NCBI GenBank assembly: GCA_963784485.1
Contig: CAWARH010000005.1
Span: 1,240,001 to 1,304,000 of the forward strand
Direction: 5' to 3'
Length of the DNA: 64,000 nt
Origin: Marmoricola_A sp963784485
GTDB taxonomy: Bacteria > Actinomycetota > Actinomycetes > Propionibacteriales > Nocardioidaceae
Shown here: piece by piece, positions 8,634 through 16,651 of the stretch
Position numbering within the stretch: the stretch's first letter is position 1
How the letters are laid out: each line of letters begins with the position of its first letter
The notes under the pieces: model-generated
What the model saw: only the letters and a program-made list of their open reading frames with translations
Databases searched by the model: none
What the model was told of the DNA's origin: nothing
Position numbers and translations under genes: made by a program

Positions 8634-10811
8634 GTGGAAGCCCCCCTCGCCCTCTACCGCCGCTACCGGCCGGACTCGTTCTCCCAGGTCATCGGGCAGG
8701 ACCACGTCACCGAACCGCTCCGGGCCGCCCTGCGTCACAACCGGGTCAACCACGCCTACCTGTTCTCCGGTCCCCGCGGGTGCGGCAAGACCACCAGCGC
8801 CCGGATCCTGGCGCGGGCGCTGAACTGCGCCCAGGGTCCGACCGACGAGCCGTGCGGTGCGTGCGACTCGTGTGTCGAGCTGGCCACCGGTGGCTCTGGC
8901 TCGGTCGACGTGATCGAGATCGACGCTGCCTCCCACGGCGGTGTCGACGACGCCCGCGAGCTGCGGGAGCAGGCGACGTTCCAGCCGATGCGTGACCGCT
9001 ACAAGATCTACATCATCGACGAGGCCCACATGGTCACCACGCAGGGCTTCAACGCCCTGCTCAAGATCGTCGAGGAGCCCCCGGATCACGTCCGGTTCAT
9101 CTTCGCCACGACGGCGCCGGAGAAGGTGATCGGCACCGTCCGCTCCCGAACCCACCACTACCCGTTCCGCCTGATCCCGCCCCGGGTCCTCGCGGCGTAC
9201 CTCTCCGAGCTGTGCGCGCGGGAGCAGGTCGCGATCGAGCCGGCTGCGGTCCCCCTCGTCGTGCGCGCCGGTGGAGGCTCGGCGCGGGACACCCTGTCGG
9301 TGCTGGACCAGCTGATGGGCGGCGCCGGCGAGGACGGCGTGACCTACCAGCTGACCGCTGGGCTGCTGGGCTTCACCCCGGACTCGCTCCTGGACGAGGT
9401 GGTCGACGCCTTCGCCGCGCACGACGCCGCCGGAGTGTTCGGCGTGGTGGACAAGGTCATCGAGACCGGTCAGGACCCCCGGCGCTTCACCGAGGACCTG
9501 CTCCAGCGGCTCCGGGACCTGGTGATCATCTCCGCGGTGCCGGACGCGCCCGCCACCGGGCTGATCGATGTTCCCGAGGACCAGGCCGAGCGGTTGGTCG
9601 CGCAGGCGGCGCGCTTCGGCCGGCACGACATCTCTCGCGCTGCGGACCTCGTCGCTACCGGGCTCACCGACCTCAAGGGGACCACCGCCCCGCGGCTGCT
9701 CCTCGAGCTGCTCTGCGCCCGGGTGCTGCTCCCCGGCGCCGACGACAGCGTGGAGGGGCTCGGCGCCCGGCTCGACCGGGTCGAGAAGCGGATGTCGATG
9801 GCCCCGCCGACGCACGAGCCGGGACGCCAGGAGCAGCCCGCGCGCCGCGAGGCGCAGGCACCGCCGTCGCCCGCGCGGGAGACGGCCGGGGCCGGCCACT
9901 CCGCGGCCGCGACGATCGGACGGGGCGCGCCCACCGACCCTTCCCCGCAGGGCGCCGCGGGGGCGCGCCCTGCGGGGACGGTGCCGTCGATGACGGCCGC
10001 CGACGCACGGGCTCCTCGCGCTCCCGAGCCGACGCCGGCCACGACTCCCGCTGCCGCGGCGCCCCCGACCCCGCCCCGGACCCCGGAACCGGCCCCGGCC
10101 CCGACCCCGGAACCGGCCCCGGAACCGGCCCCGGCCCCCGCGGGCCCGGTCGGCGGGCTCGGTCTCACCGACCTGCGCCGGCTGTGGCCCGAGGTGGTCG
10201 ACGCGGTCAAGTCGCGCCGCCGGGTGACCTGGATCCAGCTGAGCCAACACGCTCAGGTCGTCGGGGTGGACGGACGGACGCTGACGGTCGGGTTCAACAA
10301 CCCCGGAGCCCGCGAGTCGTTCGTCAACGGACGCAGCGACCTGATCCTCCAGCAGGTCCTCATCGACCTCGTCGGCCAGGAGTGGAAGATCGACGCGATC
10401 ATCGACCCCTCGGCCCAGCCCGGGACCGAGCAGCCCGTCCACGTGACGCGCCCGGCGGTCGCTCCTCGCGAGCCAGAGCCCCGGGTACGGCGCCCGGACG
10501 CCGGCCCGGCCCAGGAGCCGCCGCCGGAGGACGAGCCGGCGGAGGACGGCCCACCGCCGGACTGGGCGACGCCGGCGCAGCCCCTGGCGGCAGGGACCGG
10601 CCCCCGGGGGTCGAGCCAGGAGGCGACCCGTTCGGCCAGGGACGCCATTCAGCCGACCCGCCGGGCCGGCCGGCCGGAGCGGAGCGAGGGCGGGCCCTCC
10701 GACGAGGACGCCGACCGCGATGACCTCGACGCCGAGGACGCCCCGCACGGCGCCGACCTGCTCTCGGAGCGACTCGGTGCCCAGGTGATCGAGGAGATCC
10801 CGCACTCCTGA
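8634..10811 (+). CDS. dnaX: DNA polymerase III subunit gamma/tau
   Basis: The 725-residue clamp-loader ATPase has Walker A GPRGCGKT at 46-53. Four zinc-binding cysteines lie at 65, 74, 77 and 80, and a DEAH Walker B at 129-132. Residues 1-370 form the AAA+ and lid domains that load the beta sliding clamp. A long Pro/Ala/Glu-rich linker (about 385-505) with tandem PAPEP-type units follows, then a C-terminal domain at about 510-600 that would contact the polymerase alpha subunit, and an acidic tail. The start is GTG at 8634, giving MEAPLALYRRYRP; an overlapping ATG two bases earlier is out of frame. It is followed by ybaB and recR, the standard recombination/replication group. Confidence 0.95.
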   Translation: MEAPLALYRRYRPDSFSQVIGQDHVTEPLRAALRHNRVNHAYLFSGPRGCGKTTSARILARALNCAQGPTDEPCGACDSCVELATGGSGSVDVIEIDAASHGGVDDARELREQATFQPMRDRYKIYIIDEAHMVTTQGFNALLKIVEEPPDHVRFIFATTAPEKVIGTVRSRTHHYPFRLIPPRVLAAYLSELCAREQVAIEPAAVPLVVRAGGGSARDTLSVLDQLMGGAGEDGVTYQLTAGLLGFTPDSLLDEVVDAFAAHDAAGVFGVVDKVIETGQDPRRFTEDLLQRLRDLVIISAVPDAPATGLIDVPEDQAERLVAQAARFGRHDISRAADLVATGLTDLKGTTAPRLLLELLCARVLLPGADDSVEGLGARLDRVEKRMSMAPPTHEPGRQEQPARREAQAPPSPARETAGAGHSAAATIGRGAPTDPSPQGAAGARPAGTVPSMTAADARAPRAPEPTPATTPAAAAPPTPPRTPEPAPAPTPEPAPEPAPAPAGPVGGLGLTDLRRLWPEVVDAVKSRRRVTWIQLSQHAQVVGVDGRTLTVGFNNPGARESFVNGRSDLILQQVLIDLVGQEWKIDAIIDPSAQPGTEQPVHVTRPAVAPREPEPRVRRPDAGPAQEPPPEDEPAEDGPPPDWATPAQPLAAGTGPRGSSQEATRSARDAIQPTRRAGRPERSEGGPSDEDADRDDLDAEDAPHGADLLSERLGAQVIEEIPHS

Positions 10812-10902
10812 GGTAGCGCCGCCCGACACGGCACCGCTCCTCCCGGGACTCGGGCGGAGCGCGCAGACTGGTCCTGACGAGCAACGAGACGAGAGACGAC
10901 CG

Positions 10903-11286
10903 ATGACTGAGATGAACCCGTTCGGCGCAAGCGGCGGCTTCGACATGAACGCCCTCCTCCAGCAGGCCCAGGCGATGCAGGAGCAGATGGTGGCCGCGCA
11001 GCAGGAGCTGGCCGAGACCGAGGTCGAGGGGACGGTGAGCGACGGCCTGGTGACCGTGACGGTGAACGGCACCGGCGAGCTGGTCCGGGTCAAGATCCGC
11101 AAGGACTCCTTCGACCCCTCCGAGACCGAGGACCTGGAGGACCTGATCGTCGCCGCATACCGCGACGCCCGGGCCCGCTCCGACGCCATGGCCGCGGAGG
11201 CCTTCGGTCCGCTCGCCGGGGGACTGGGCGCGCTGGGCGGTGACGCGAGCGGTGGCCCGGCAGGCGGCGGACCGCTCGGGTTCTGA
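10903..11286 (+). CDS. ybaB: YbaB/EbfC family nucleoid-associated protein
   Basis: The 127-residue protein has the family's helical heptad core (QQAQAMQEQMVAAQQELAET at 26-45). The beta segment GLVTVTVNGTGELVRVKI and the FDPSETEDLEDLIVAAY helix follow. The tail is Gly-rich. Homologs form dimers that bind DNA with little sequence specificity and shape the nucleoid. The ATG at 10903 is followed by a second Met, MNPFG, at codon 4, which could also serve as start. Its stop overlaps the recR ATG, so the two genes are coupled, a conserved dnaX-ybaB-recR arrangement. Confidence 0.92.
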   Translation: MTEMNPFGASGGFDMNALLQQAQAMQEQMVAAQQELAETEVEGTVSDGLVTVTVNGTGELVRVKIRKDSFDPSETEDLEDLIVAAYRDARARSDAMAAEAFGPLAGGLGALGGDASGGPAGGGPLGF

Positions 11287-11885
11287 TGTACGAGGGTGTC
11301 GTCCAGGACCTGATCGACGAGCTCGGCCGGCTCCCGGGGGTCGGACCCAAGAGCGCGCAGCGCATCGCCTTCCACCTCCTGCAGGCCGACCCGGTCGACG
11401 TACGGCGGCTCGCGGCGGTGCTCGTCGAGGTCAAGGAGAAGGTCCGCTTCTGCGCGGTGTGCGGCAACGTCGCCGAGGAGGAGACGTGCCGGATCTGCCG
11501 TGACCCTCGGCGCGATCCCGCGCTGATCTGCGTGGTGGAGGAGTCCAAGGACGTCGTGGCGATCGAGCGGACCCGTGAGTTCCGCGGCCGCTACCACGTG
11601 CTCGGCGGAGCGATCTCGCCGATCGAGGGGATCGGCCCCGACCAGCTGCGGATCAAGGAGCTGATGACCCGCCTCGCCGACGGCACGGTCACCGAGGTCA
11701 TCCTCGCGACCGACCCGAACCTCGAGGGGGAGGCCACTGCGACGTACCTCACGCGGTTCCTGGCCGGGATGGGGTTGCGCGTGACGCGCCTAGCGAGTGG
11801 ACTTCCCGTAGGCGGTGACCTGGAGTACGCCGACGAGGTGACGCTCGGAAGGGCATTCGAAGGAAGGCGGTCGGTCCATGGCTGA
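11286..11885 (+). CDS. recR: Recombination mediator protein RecR
   Basis: The 199-residue protein has the helix-hairpin-helix motif GRLPGVGPKSAQRIAFHLL near 14-32. A four-cysteine zinc finger (C56, C59, C68, C71) and a Toprim domain follow, with the VVEESKDV and ATDPNLEGEATATYL segments. It acts with RecO and RecF to load RecA on gapped DNA. Length equals the usual 198-203 residues. The ATG shares one base with the ybaB stop. The last codons overlap the ATG of the DUF5063 gene by 8 nt. Confidence 0.96.
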   Translation: MYEGVVQDLIDELGRLPGVGPKSAQRIAFHLLQADPVDVRRLAAVLVEVKEKVRFCAVCGNVAEEETCRICRDPRRDPALICVVEESKDVVAIERTREFRGRYHVLGGAISPIEGIGPDQLRIKELMTRLADGTVTEVILATDPNLEGEATATYLTRFLAGMGLRVTRLASGLPVGGDLEYADEVTLGRAFEGRRSVHG

Positions 11886-12504
11886 GGCAACCGGAGCAAC
11901 GGGGCAGATCGAGCACGCCGCGGACCCCGACACCGAGGAGTTCGCCCAGCAGATCGCCGACCAGGTCGAGTCGTTCCTCATCGCGGTCCGCGCGATCGCG
12001 CGCGGCGAGGCCGAGGGGGGCGAGGCGATCTCGCTGCTCCTGCTCGTCGTGAGCCAGGTGCTGCTCGCCGGGGGGCGCCTGGGCGTGCAGGCGGACTTCC
12101 TGCCGTCGGAGGAGTACGAGCCCGACGCCGGTCCGGACCCCGACCTCGATGCCATGCGGCACCGCCTCGCGGTGCTGCTCGAGGGCGTGGACGCCTATAC
12201 CGAGGTGTTCGACCCCTACGTCGACCCGCCGGAGCTGGTCTCCAGCCTCCTGTCCGACGACCTGACCGCGATCGCCGCGGCGCTCGCCCACGGTCTGCGG
12301 CACTTCAAGGACGGCCGGGTCTCCGAGGCGCTGTGGTGGTGGCAGTTCTCCTACGTCGCCTCCTGGGGGGCCGAGGCCAGCTCGGTGCTGCGGGCACTGC
12401 AGTCCGTGGTCGCCCACGACCGGCTCGACGCCGACTTCGAGAGCGAGCAGGAAGACGTCGCGGCGGCCGACCAGATGCTGGGCGCCACCTCCACGGCGCC
12501 GTAG
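11878..12504 (+). CDS. DUF5063 domain-containing protein
   Basis: The 208-residue acidic, helix-rich protein has no signal peptide or membrane helix. It matches in general pattern the actinobacterial DUF5063 proteins often found beside recR: a leading EFAQQIADQVESFL, LLLVVSQVLLAGGRLG in the middle and WWWQFSYVASWGAEASS near the C-terminus. Function is unknown. The 8-nt overlap with recR implies co-expression, so an accessory role in DNA repair is possible but unproven. Confidence 0.75.
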   Translation: MAEATGATGQIEHAADPDTEEFAQQIADQVESFLIAVRAIARGEAEGGEAISLLLLVVSQVLLAGGRLGVQADFLPSEEYEPDAGPDPDLDAMRHRLAVLLEGVDAYTEVFDPYVDPPELVSSLLSDDLTAIAAALAHGLRHFKDGRVSEALWWWQFSYVASWGAEASSVLRALQSVVAHDRLDADFESEQEDVAAADQMLGATSTAP

Positions 12505-12663
12505 ATCGTCCTTCCGGCTTCGCCGCCTGGCCCGTCGTCACCGCAAATCCTCCTGTGGCGTGCGGGCGTGCGGCGCTTCTCGGGCTCTGGGCGCCGCTCC
12601 GTGACGGACGCCCCCGCCGGTAGGATGAGGGCGTCCCAGAAGACCCCCTACCCGAGGAGAACC

Positions 12664-13935
12664 GTGGGCATTGTCGTGCAGAAGTACGGCGGGTCCTCCG
12701 TCGCCGATGCCGAGGGCGTCAAGCGTGTCGCCCAGCGCATCATCGACGCCAAACGTGCCGGCCACCAGGTCGTCGTGGTCGTCTCCGCGATGGGAGACAC
12801 CACCGACGAGCTGCTCGACCTGGCCGAGCAGGTCTCGCCCATCCCCGCGCCCCGTGAGCTGGACATGCTGCTCACCGCCGGGGAGCGGATCTCGATGGCG
12901 CTGCTCGCGATGGCGGTGGGCAACCTGGGCCACGAGGCCCGCTCGTTCACCGGGAGCCAGGCCGGCGTGATCACCGACGGCATCCACGGCAAGGCGAAGA
13001 TCATCGACGTGACGCCGGGACGGATCGAGGCGGCCCTCGAGGAGGGGGCCATCGCGATCGTCGCCGGCTTCCAGGGCGTCAGCCAGAGCAGCAAGGACAT
13101 CACGACCCTCGGCCGTGGGGGGTCGGACACCACCGCGGTCGCGCTGGCCGCGGCGCTCAAGGCCGACGTCTGCGAGATCTACAGCGATGTCGACGGCGTG
13201 TTCACCGCCGACCCGCGGATCGTCCCCACGGCGCAGAAGCGGGACCGGATCTCCTACGAGGAGATGCTGGAGATGGCCGCCTGCGGCGCGAAGATCCTCC
13301 ACCTGCGGTGCGTGGAGTACGCGCGTCGCTACGACATCCCGATCCACGTGCGTTCGTCGTTCAGCAAGCTGACCGGCACCTGGATCTCCGCCCCCGACCC
13401 AGAGAGTGCAGACATGGAACAGGCCATCATCGCCGGCGTCGCCCACGACCGGAGCGAGGCCAAGATCACCGTCGTCGGGGTGCCCGACAAGGTGGGAGAG
13501 GCGGCCCGGATCTTCGAGGCGCTCGCCGACTCGGGGATCAACCTCGACATGATCGTGCAGAACGTCTCCGCGGCGGCGACCAACCTCACCGACATCTCCT
13601 TCACGCTGCCGCGCAGCGACGGGCAGACTGCCGTGTCGGCGCTGACCCGGATCAAGAGCGAGGTCGGCTTCGACTCGCTGCTCTACGACGACCAGATCGG
13701 CAAGGTGTCCCTGATCGGCGCCGGGATGCGGTCGCACCCCGGGGTGACCGCGACGTTCTTCTCCGCCCTGGCCTCGGCCGGGGTGAACATCGGGATGATC
13801 TCCACCTCCGAGATCCGGATCTCGGTCGTGGTCGACGAGAGCCAGGTCAACGACGCGGTCGCGGCCACCCACGCGGCCTTCGACCTCGACGCCGACCAGG
13901 TCGAGGCGGTCGTGTACGGCGGGAGCGGTCGATGA
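12664..13935 (+). CDS. lysC: Aspartate kinase (alpha subunit, with internal beta start)
   Basis: The 423-residue enzyme phosphorylates aspartate, the first step toward lysine, threonine, methionine and diaminopimelate. KYGGSSV at 7-13 binds ATP, the kinase domain spans about 1-250, and two ACT domains (about 265-420) bind allosteric amino acids. I chose GTG at 12664 because GAGGAGAA lies 5-10 bases upstream and the product opens MGIVVQKYGG as in other actinobacteria; the longer in-frame ATG upstream adds 32 non-conserved residues. Met251 (ATG at 13414) fits the separately translated beta subunit of C. glutamicum-type aspartokinases. The stop overlaps asd by 4 nt. Confidence 0.95.
   Translation: MGIVVQKYGGSSVADAEGVKRVAQRIIDAKRAGHQVVVVVSAMGDTTDELLDLAEQVSPIPAPRELDMLLTAGERISMALLAMAVGNLGHEARSFTGSQAGVITDGIHGKAKIIDVTPGRIEAALEEGAIAIVAGFQGVSQSSKDITTLGRGGSDTTAVALAAALKADVCEIYSDVDGVFTADPRIVPTAQKRDRISYEEMLEMAACGAKILHLRCVEYARRYDIPIHVRSSFSKLTGTWISAPDPESADMEQAIIAGVAHDRSEAKITVVGVPDKVGEAARIFEALADSGINLDMIVQNVSAAATNLTDISFTLPRSDGQTAVSALTRIKSEVGFDSLLYDDQIGKVSLIGAGMRSHPGVTATFFSALASAGVNIGMISTSEIRISVVVDESQVNDAVAATHAAFDLDADQVEAVVYGGSGR
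13414..13935 (+). other. Candidate internal start giving aspartokinase beta subunit (ACT domains only)
   Basis: An in-frame ATG at codon 251 of lysC opens MEQAIIAGVAHDRSEAK, closely matching the beginning of the known C. glutamicum beta subunit. It is preceded by a purine-rich AGAGAGTG run. Translation from here would give a 173-residue regulatory subunit made only of the two ACT domains. This rests on family precedent and position and is not proven here. Confidence 0.55.
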
Positions 13936-14975
13936 GCGCCTCCCGCCCGGTCAACCTCGGCATCGTCGGCGCGACCGGCCAGGTCGGGGGAGTCATGCGC
14001 GACCTGCTGCTGGAGCGGAGCTTCCCGCTCGGGGACGTCCGCTTCTTCGCCTCGGCGCGGTCGGCAGGGCGGACCCTCGAGCTCGGCGACCGCACGGTGG
14101 TCATCGAGGACGCCGCGCTGGCCGACCCGACCGGCCTCGACGTGGCGCTGTTCTCTGCCGGGGCGACCACGTCGCGGGCGCAGGCACCCCGTTTCGCCGC
14201 CGCGGGGGTCACCGTCGTGGACAACTCCTCGGCGTGGCGGCTCGACCCGGACGTGCCCCTGGTCGTGAGCGAGGTCAACCCGGAGGCGATCGGGCAGGCC
14301 CGCAAGGGGATCATCGCGAACCCCAACTGCACGACCATGGCCGCGATGCCGGTGCTCAAGCCGCTGCACGACGAGGCCGGCCTGGTCCGGCTCGTGGCCA
14401 GCACCTACCAGGCGGTCTCAGGCAGCGGCGTGGCAGGGGTGGCGGAGCTCGCCGACCAGGTGGAGGCCGCCGGAGACCCCCGCGGGCTGGCCCTCCATGG
14501 TGCCGCGGTGACGATGCCGGCACCGCGCACGTACGCACGCAACATCGCCTTCAACGTGCTGCCCCTGGCCGGGGCGATCGTCGACGACGGCTCGGAGGAG
14601 ACCGACGAGGAGCAGAAGCTGCGCAACGAGTCGCGCAAGATCCTCGGCATCCCGGACCTGCGCGTCTCGGGGACCTGTGTGCGGGTCCCTGTCTTCACCG
14701 GACACTCCTTGTCGATCCATGCGGAGTTCGCCTCCGCGCTGTCGGCCAAGCGCGCTCTCGAGCTGCTCGCCGAGGCGCCCGGGGTCGAGGTCACCGAGAT
14801 CCCGACGCCTCTGCAGGCGGCCGGCACGGACCCGTCGTACGTCGGTCGGGTGCGCCAGGACCAGAGCGTCGACGGCGACCGCGGTCTGGTGCTCTTCCTC
14901 AGCAACGACAACCTGCGCAAGGGGGCGGCGCTGAACACGGTGCAGATCGCCGAGCTGCTCGCCGGGTCGCTCTGA
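13932..14975 (+). CDS. asd: Aspartate-semialdehyde dehydrogenase
   Basis: The 347-residue enzyme reduces aspartyl phosphate to aspartate semialdehyde with NADPH. It has an N-terminal Rossmann motif GIVGATGQVGG at 10-20. The catalytic Cys133 lies in ANPNCTTMAAM, Q160 in STYQAVSG, and the substrate-site His in FTGHSLSIHAEF. The ATG at 13932 overlaps the lysC stop by 4 nt, so kinase and dehydrogenase are translationally coupled, as in most actinobacteria. A strong hairpin follows the gene at 15006-15043. Confidence 0.96.
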   Translation: MSASRPVNLGIVGATGQVGGVMRDLLLERSFPLGDVRFFASARSAGRTLELGDRTVVIEDAALADPTGLDVALFSAGATTSRAQAPRFAAAGVTVVDNSSAWRLDPDVPLVVSEVNPEAIGQARKGIIANPNCTTMAAMPVLKPLHDEAGLVRLVASTYQAVSGSGVAGVAELADQVEAAGDPRGLALHGAAVTMPAPRTYARNIAFNVLPLAGAIVDDGSEETDEEQKLRNESRKILGIPDLRVSGTCVRVPVFTGHSLSIHAEFASALSAKRALELLAEAPGVEVTEIPTPLQAAGTDPSYVGRVRQDQSVDGDRGLVLFLSNDNLRKGAALNTVQIAELLAGSL

Positions 14976-15005
14976 GCGGAGTGCCCTGGAACGCCACGAG
15001 ACGAG

Positions 15006-15043
15006 CGAACGGGCCGGACCCCTGGAGGGGTCCGGCCCGTTCG
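15006..15043. terminator. Strong transcription terminator hairpin after asd
   Basis: There is a perfect 17-bp stem (15006-15022 with 15027-15043) and a TGGA tetraloop, followed by TCTTCT on the plus strand. It separates the lysC-asd operon from the convergent tRNA-Pro and may act in both directions. Confidence 0.85.
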
Positions 15044-15063
15044 TCTTCTGCGAGGTCACACGG

Positions 15064-15137
15064 TCGGGCTGACAGGATTTGAACCTGCGGCCTCGTCGTC
15101 CCGAACGACGCGCGCTACCAAACTGCGCCACAGCCCG
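15064..15137 (-). tRNA. tRNA-Pro (anticodon CGG)
   Basis: The reverse strand folds as a 74-nt tRNA with acceptor stem CGGGCTG/CAGCCCG and discriminator A. The D-arm is GGCGCAGTTTGGTAGCGC, the anticodon loop contains TTCGGGA (anticodon CGG) and the T-loop is GTTCAAATC. No CCA is encoded. It lies between asd and the metallophosphoesterase gene. Confidence 0.95.
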
Positions 15138-15152
15138 TGGAGCGTGGGGAGT

Positions 15153-16154
15153 CTATCCGAGGGACGGCCCGGCCCTGAAATCGGGTCTGGCGACCAGGGT
15201 CAGCAGGGTCGCCTCGGGTCGGCAGCACACCCTGCCGACGGCGTACGGCGAGGTCCCGGCTCCGGCCGACACGTGCAGCCACGAGGACCCGGGGTCGCCG
15301 TCGGCGGAGCCACGCGGGTGCCGGTGCAGGCCGCTCGCCCGGGCCGGATCGAGGTCGCAGTTGGTCACCAGGGCCCGCCCGCCGGGCAGGCAGAGCTGGC
15401 CACCGTGGGTGTGGCCGGCGAGGGTGAGGTCGTAGCCGTCCCGGGCGAACTGGTCGAGCACGCGCAGGTACGGTGCGTGGGCCACGGCCAGCCGCAGGTC
15501 GGCCCCGGTGTCAGCAGGGCCGGCCACCGCCGACAGGTCGTCGTAGTCCAGGTGCGGGTCGTCGACCCCGGCGAAGGCGAGCCGCAGCCCCTTGACCGTG
15601 AGCTCGTCGCGGCGGTTGGACAGGTCGCGCCACCCGGCCCCGCGCAGCCGGGCGACCATCTCGGGCCAGGGCAGCTGGCGGCTGGTGCCGGGTCGTCTTC
15701 CGGTGTCGGGCAGGAGGTACCGCACCGGGTTGCGGGGGGTGGGCACGAAGTAGTCGTTGGAGCCGAGCACGAACACCCCGGGCACCTCGAGCAGCGGTCC
15801 GAGGTCCGCCAGCAACGGGCCGACGGCTCGACGGTGGGCGAGGTTGTCGCCGGTGTTGACCACCAGGTCCGGCTCCAGGGCGGCGAGGGAGGCCAGCCAC
15901 GCCCGCTTGCGCCCCTGGTACGGGGTGAGGTGCAGGTCGGAGAGGTGCAGGACCCGGAGGTCGGGAGCGCGCGGGGGCAGCACGGGAACGGTGACGGTGC
16001 GGAGCGTGAACCAGCGCGCCTCCGTCCATGCGTACGCCGCGCCTGCCGCTGCGGTCGCCGTGACCCACGCCGCGACCCGCCCGGCGAGCCGGGCCGCGGT
16101 CCTCGGAGCGTCTCCGGACGAGGGGTCGAGGTGCTCCTCGTGCGGCAAGGTCAT
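15153..16154 (-). CDS. Membrane-anchored metallophosphoesterase (calcineurin-like)
   Basis: The 333-residue protein has a hydrophobic N-terminal segment at about 27-42 that should anchor it, then the two-metal phosphoesterase motifs. These are LHLSDLHL at 69-76, NTGDNL at 100-105, GSNDYF and LAGHTHGG. From memory, a homolog (Rv3683) sits in the same position next to ponA2 in mycobacteria; the family resembles YkuE/YaeI enzymes that act on envelope lipid phosphates or lipid A-type substrates. Substrate is not readable here. Its neighbours, a tRNA and the divergent yqeY, suggest it is transcribed alone. Confidence 0.88.
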   Translation of the reverse strand: MTLPHEEHLDPSSGDAPRTAARLAGRVAAWVTATAAAGAAYAWTEARWFTLRTVTVPVLPPRAPDLRVLHLSDLHLTPYQGRKRAWLASLAALEPDLVVNTGDNLAHRRAVGPLLADLGPLLEVPGVFVLGSNDYFVPTPRNPVRYLLPDTGRRPGTSRQLPWPEMVARLRGAGWRDLSNRRDELTVKGLRLAFAGVDDPHLDYDDLSAVAGPADTGADLRLAVAHAPYLRVLDQFARDGYDLTLAGHTHGGQLCLPGGRALVTNCDLDPARASGLHRHPRGSADGDPGSSWLHVSAGAGTSPYAVGRVCCRPEATLLTLVARPDFRAGPSLG

Positions 16155-16171
16155 GGTCTCAGGCTGTCACA

Positions 16172-16642
16172 ATGACCTGCATGAGCGACCTCAAGGACCG
16201 ACTGCGCGCCGACCTCACCGCCGCCATCAAGGGGCGTGACGAGATCCGGTCGTCCACCCTGCGGATGGTGCTGACCGCGATCACGAATGCCGAGGTTGCG
16301 GGCAAGACCTCGCGCGAGCTCAGCGACGACGACGTGATCGCGGTGCTGAGTGCGGAGGGCAAGAAGCGGCGGGAGGCCGCCGAGGCGTTCGCCGCCGCGG
16401 GCCGGGAGGAGAGCGCCGCCAAGGAGCGCGCCGAGGCCGAGGTGATCGCGGGCTACCTGCCCCCGCCGTTGACCACTGAGGAGATCATCGCGCTCGTGGC
16501 CTACGCCGTCGCCTCCTCGGGTGCCGCGGACGAGGGCCCGCGTGCGATGGGCAAGGTGATGGGTGTCGTCCAGCCCCAGATCCGGGGTCGGGCCGACGGC
16601 GGCGTGGTGGCCGCGGAGGTCCGCCGCCAGCTCGGCGCCTGA
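16172..16642 (+). CDS. GatB/YqeY domain-containing protein
   Basis: The 156-residue soluble protein has the YqeY fold: LKDRLRADLTAAIKGRDE, the STLRMVLTAITNAEVA helix and a C-terminal MGKVMGVVQPQIRGRADG-type loop. This domain resembles the tail of GatB, which binds tRNA in the amidotransferase, but the stand-alone protein's role is unclear. Two starts are possible, ATG 16172 and ATG 16181; the second (MSDLKDR) matches relatives better. It is divergent from the phosphoesterase and convergent with the large penicillin-binding protein. Confidence 0.88.
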   Translation: MTCMSDLKDRLRADLTAAIKGRDEIRSSTLRMVLTAITNAEVAGKTSRELSDDDVIAVLSAEGKKRREAAEAFAAAGREESAAKERAEAEVIAGYLPPPLTTEEIIALVAYAVASSGAADEGPRAMGKVMGVVQPQIRGRADGGVVAAEVRRQLGA

Positions 16643-16651
16643 CGCCTCCGG

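Noticed and set aside
8346..11597. Very long open frame on the minus strand opposite dnaX, ybaB and recR
   Set aside because: It is the antisense shadow of well-supported genes in high-G+C DNA. It has no recognisable domains and a biased Gly/Arg/Asp composition.
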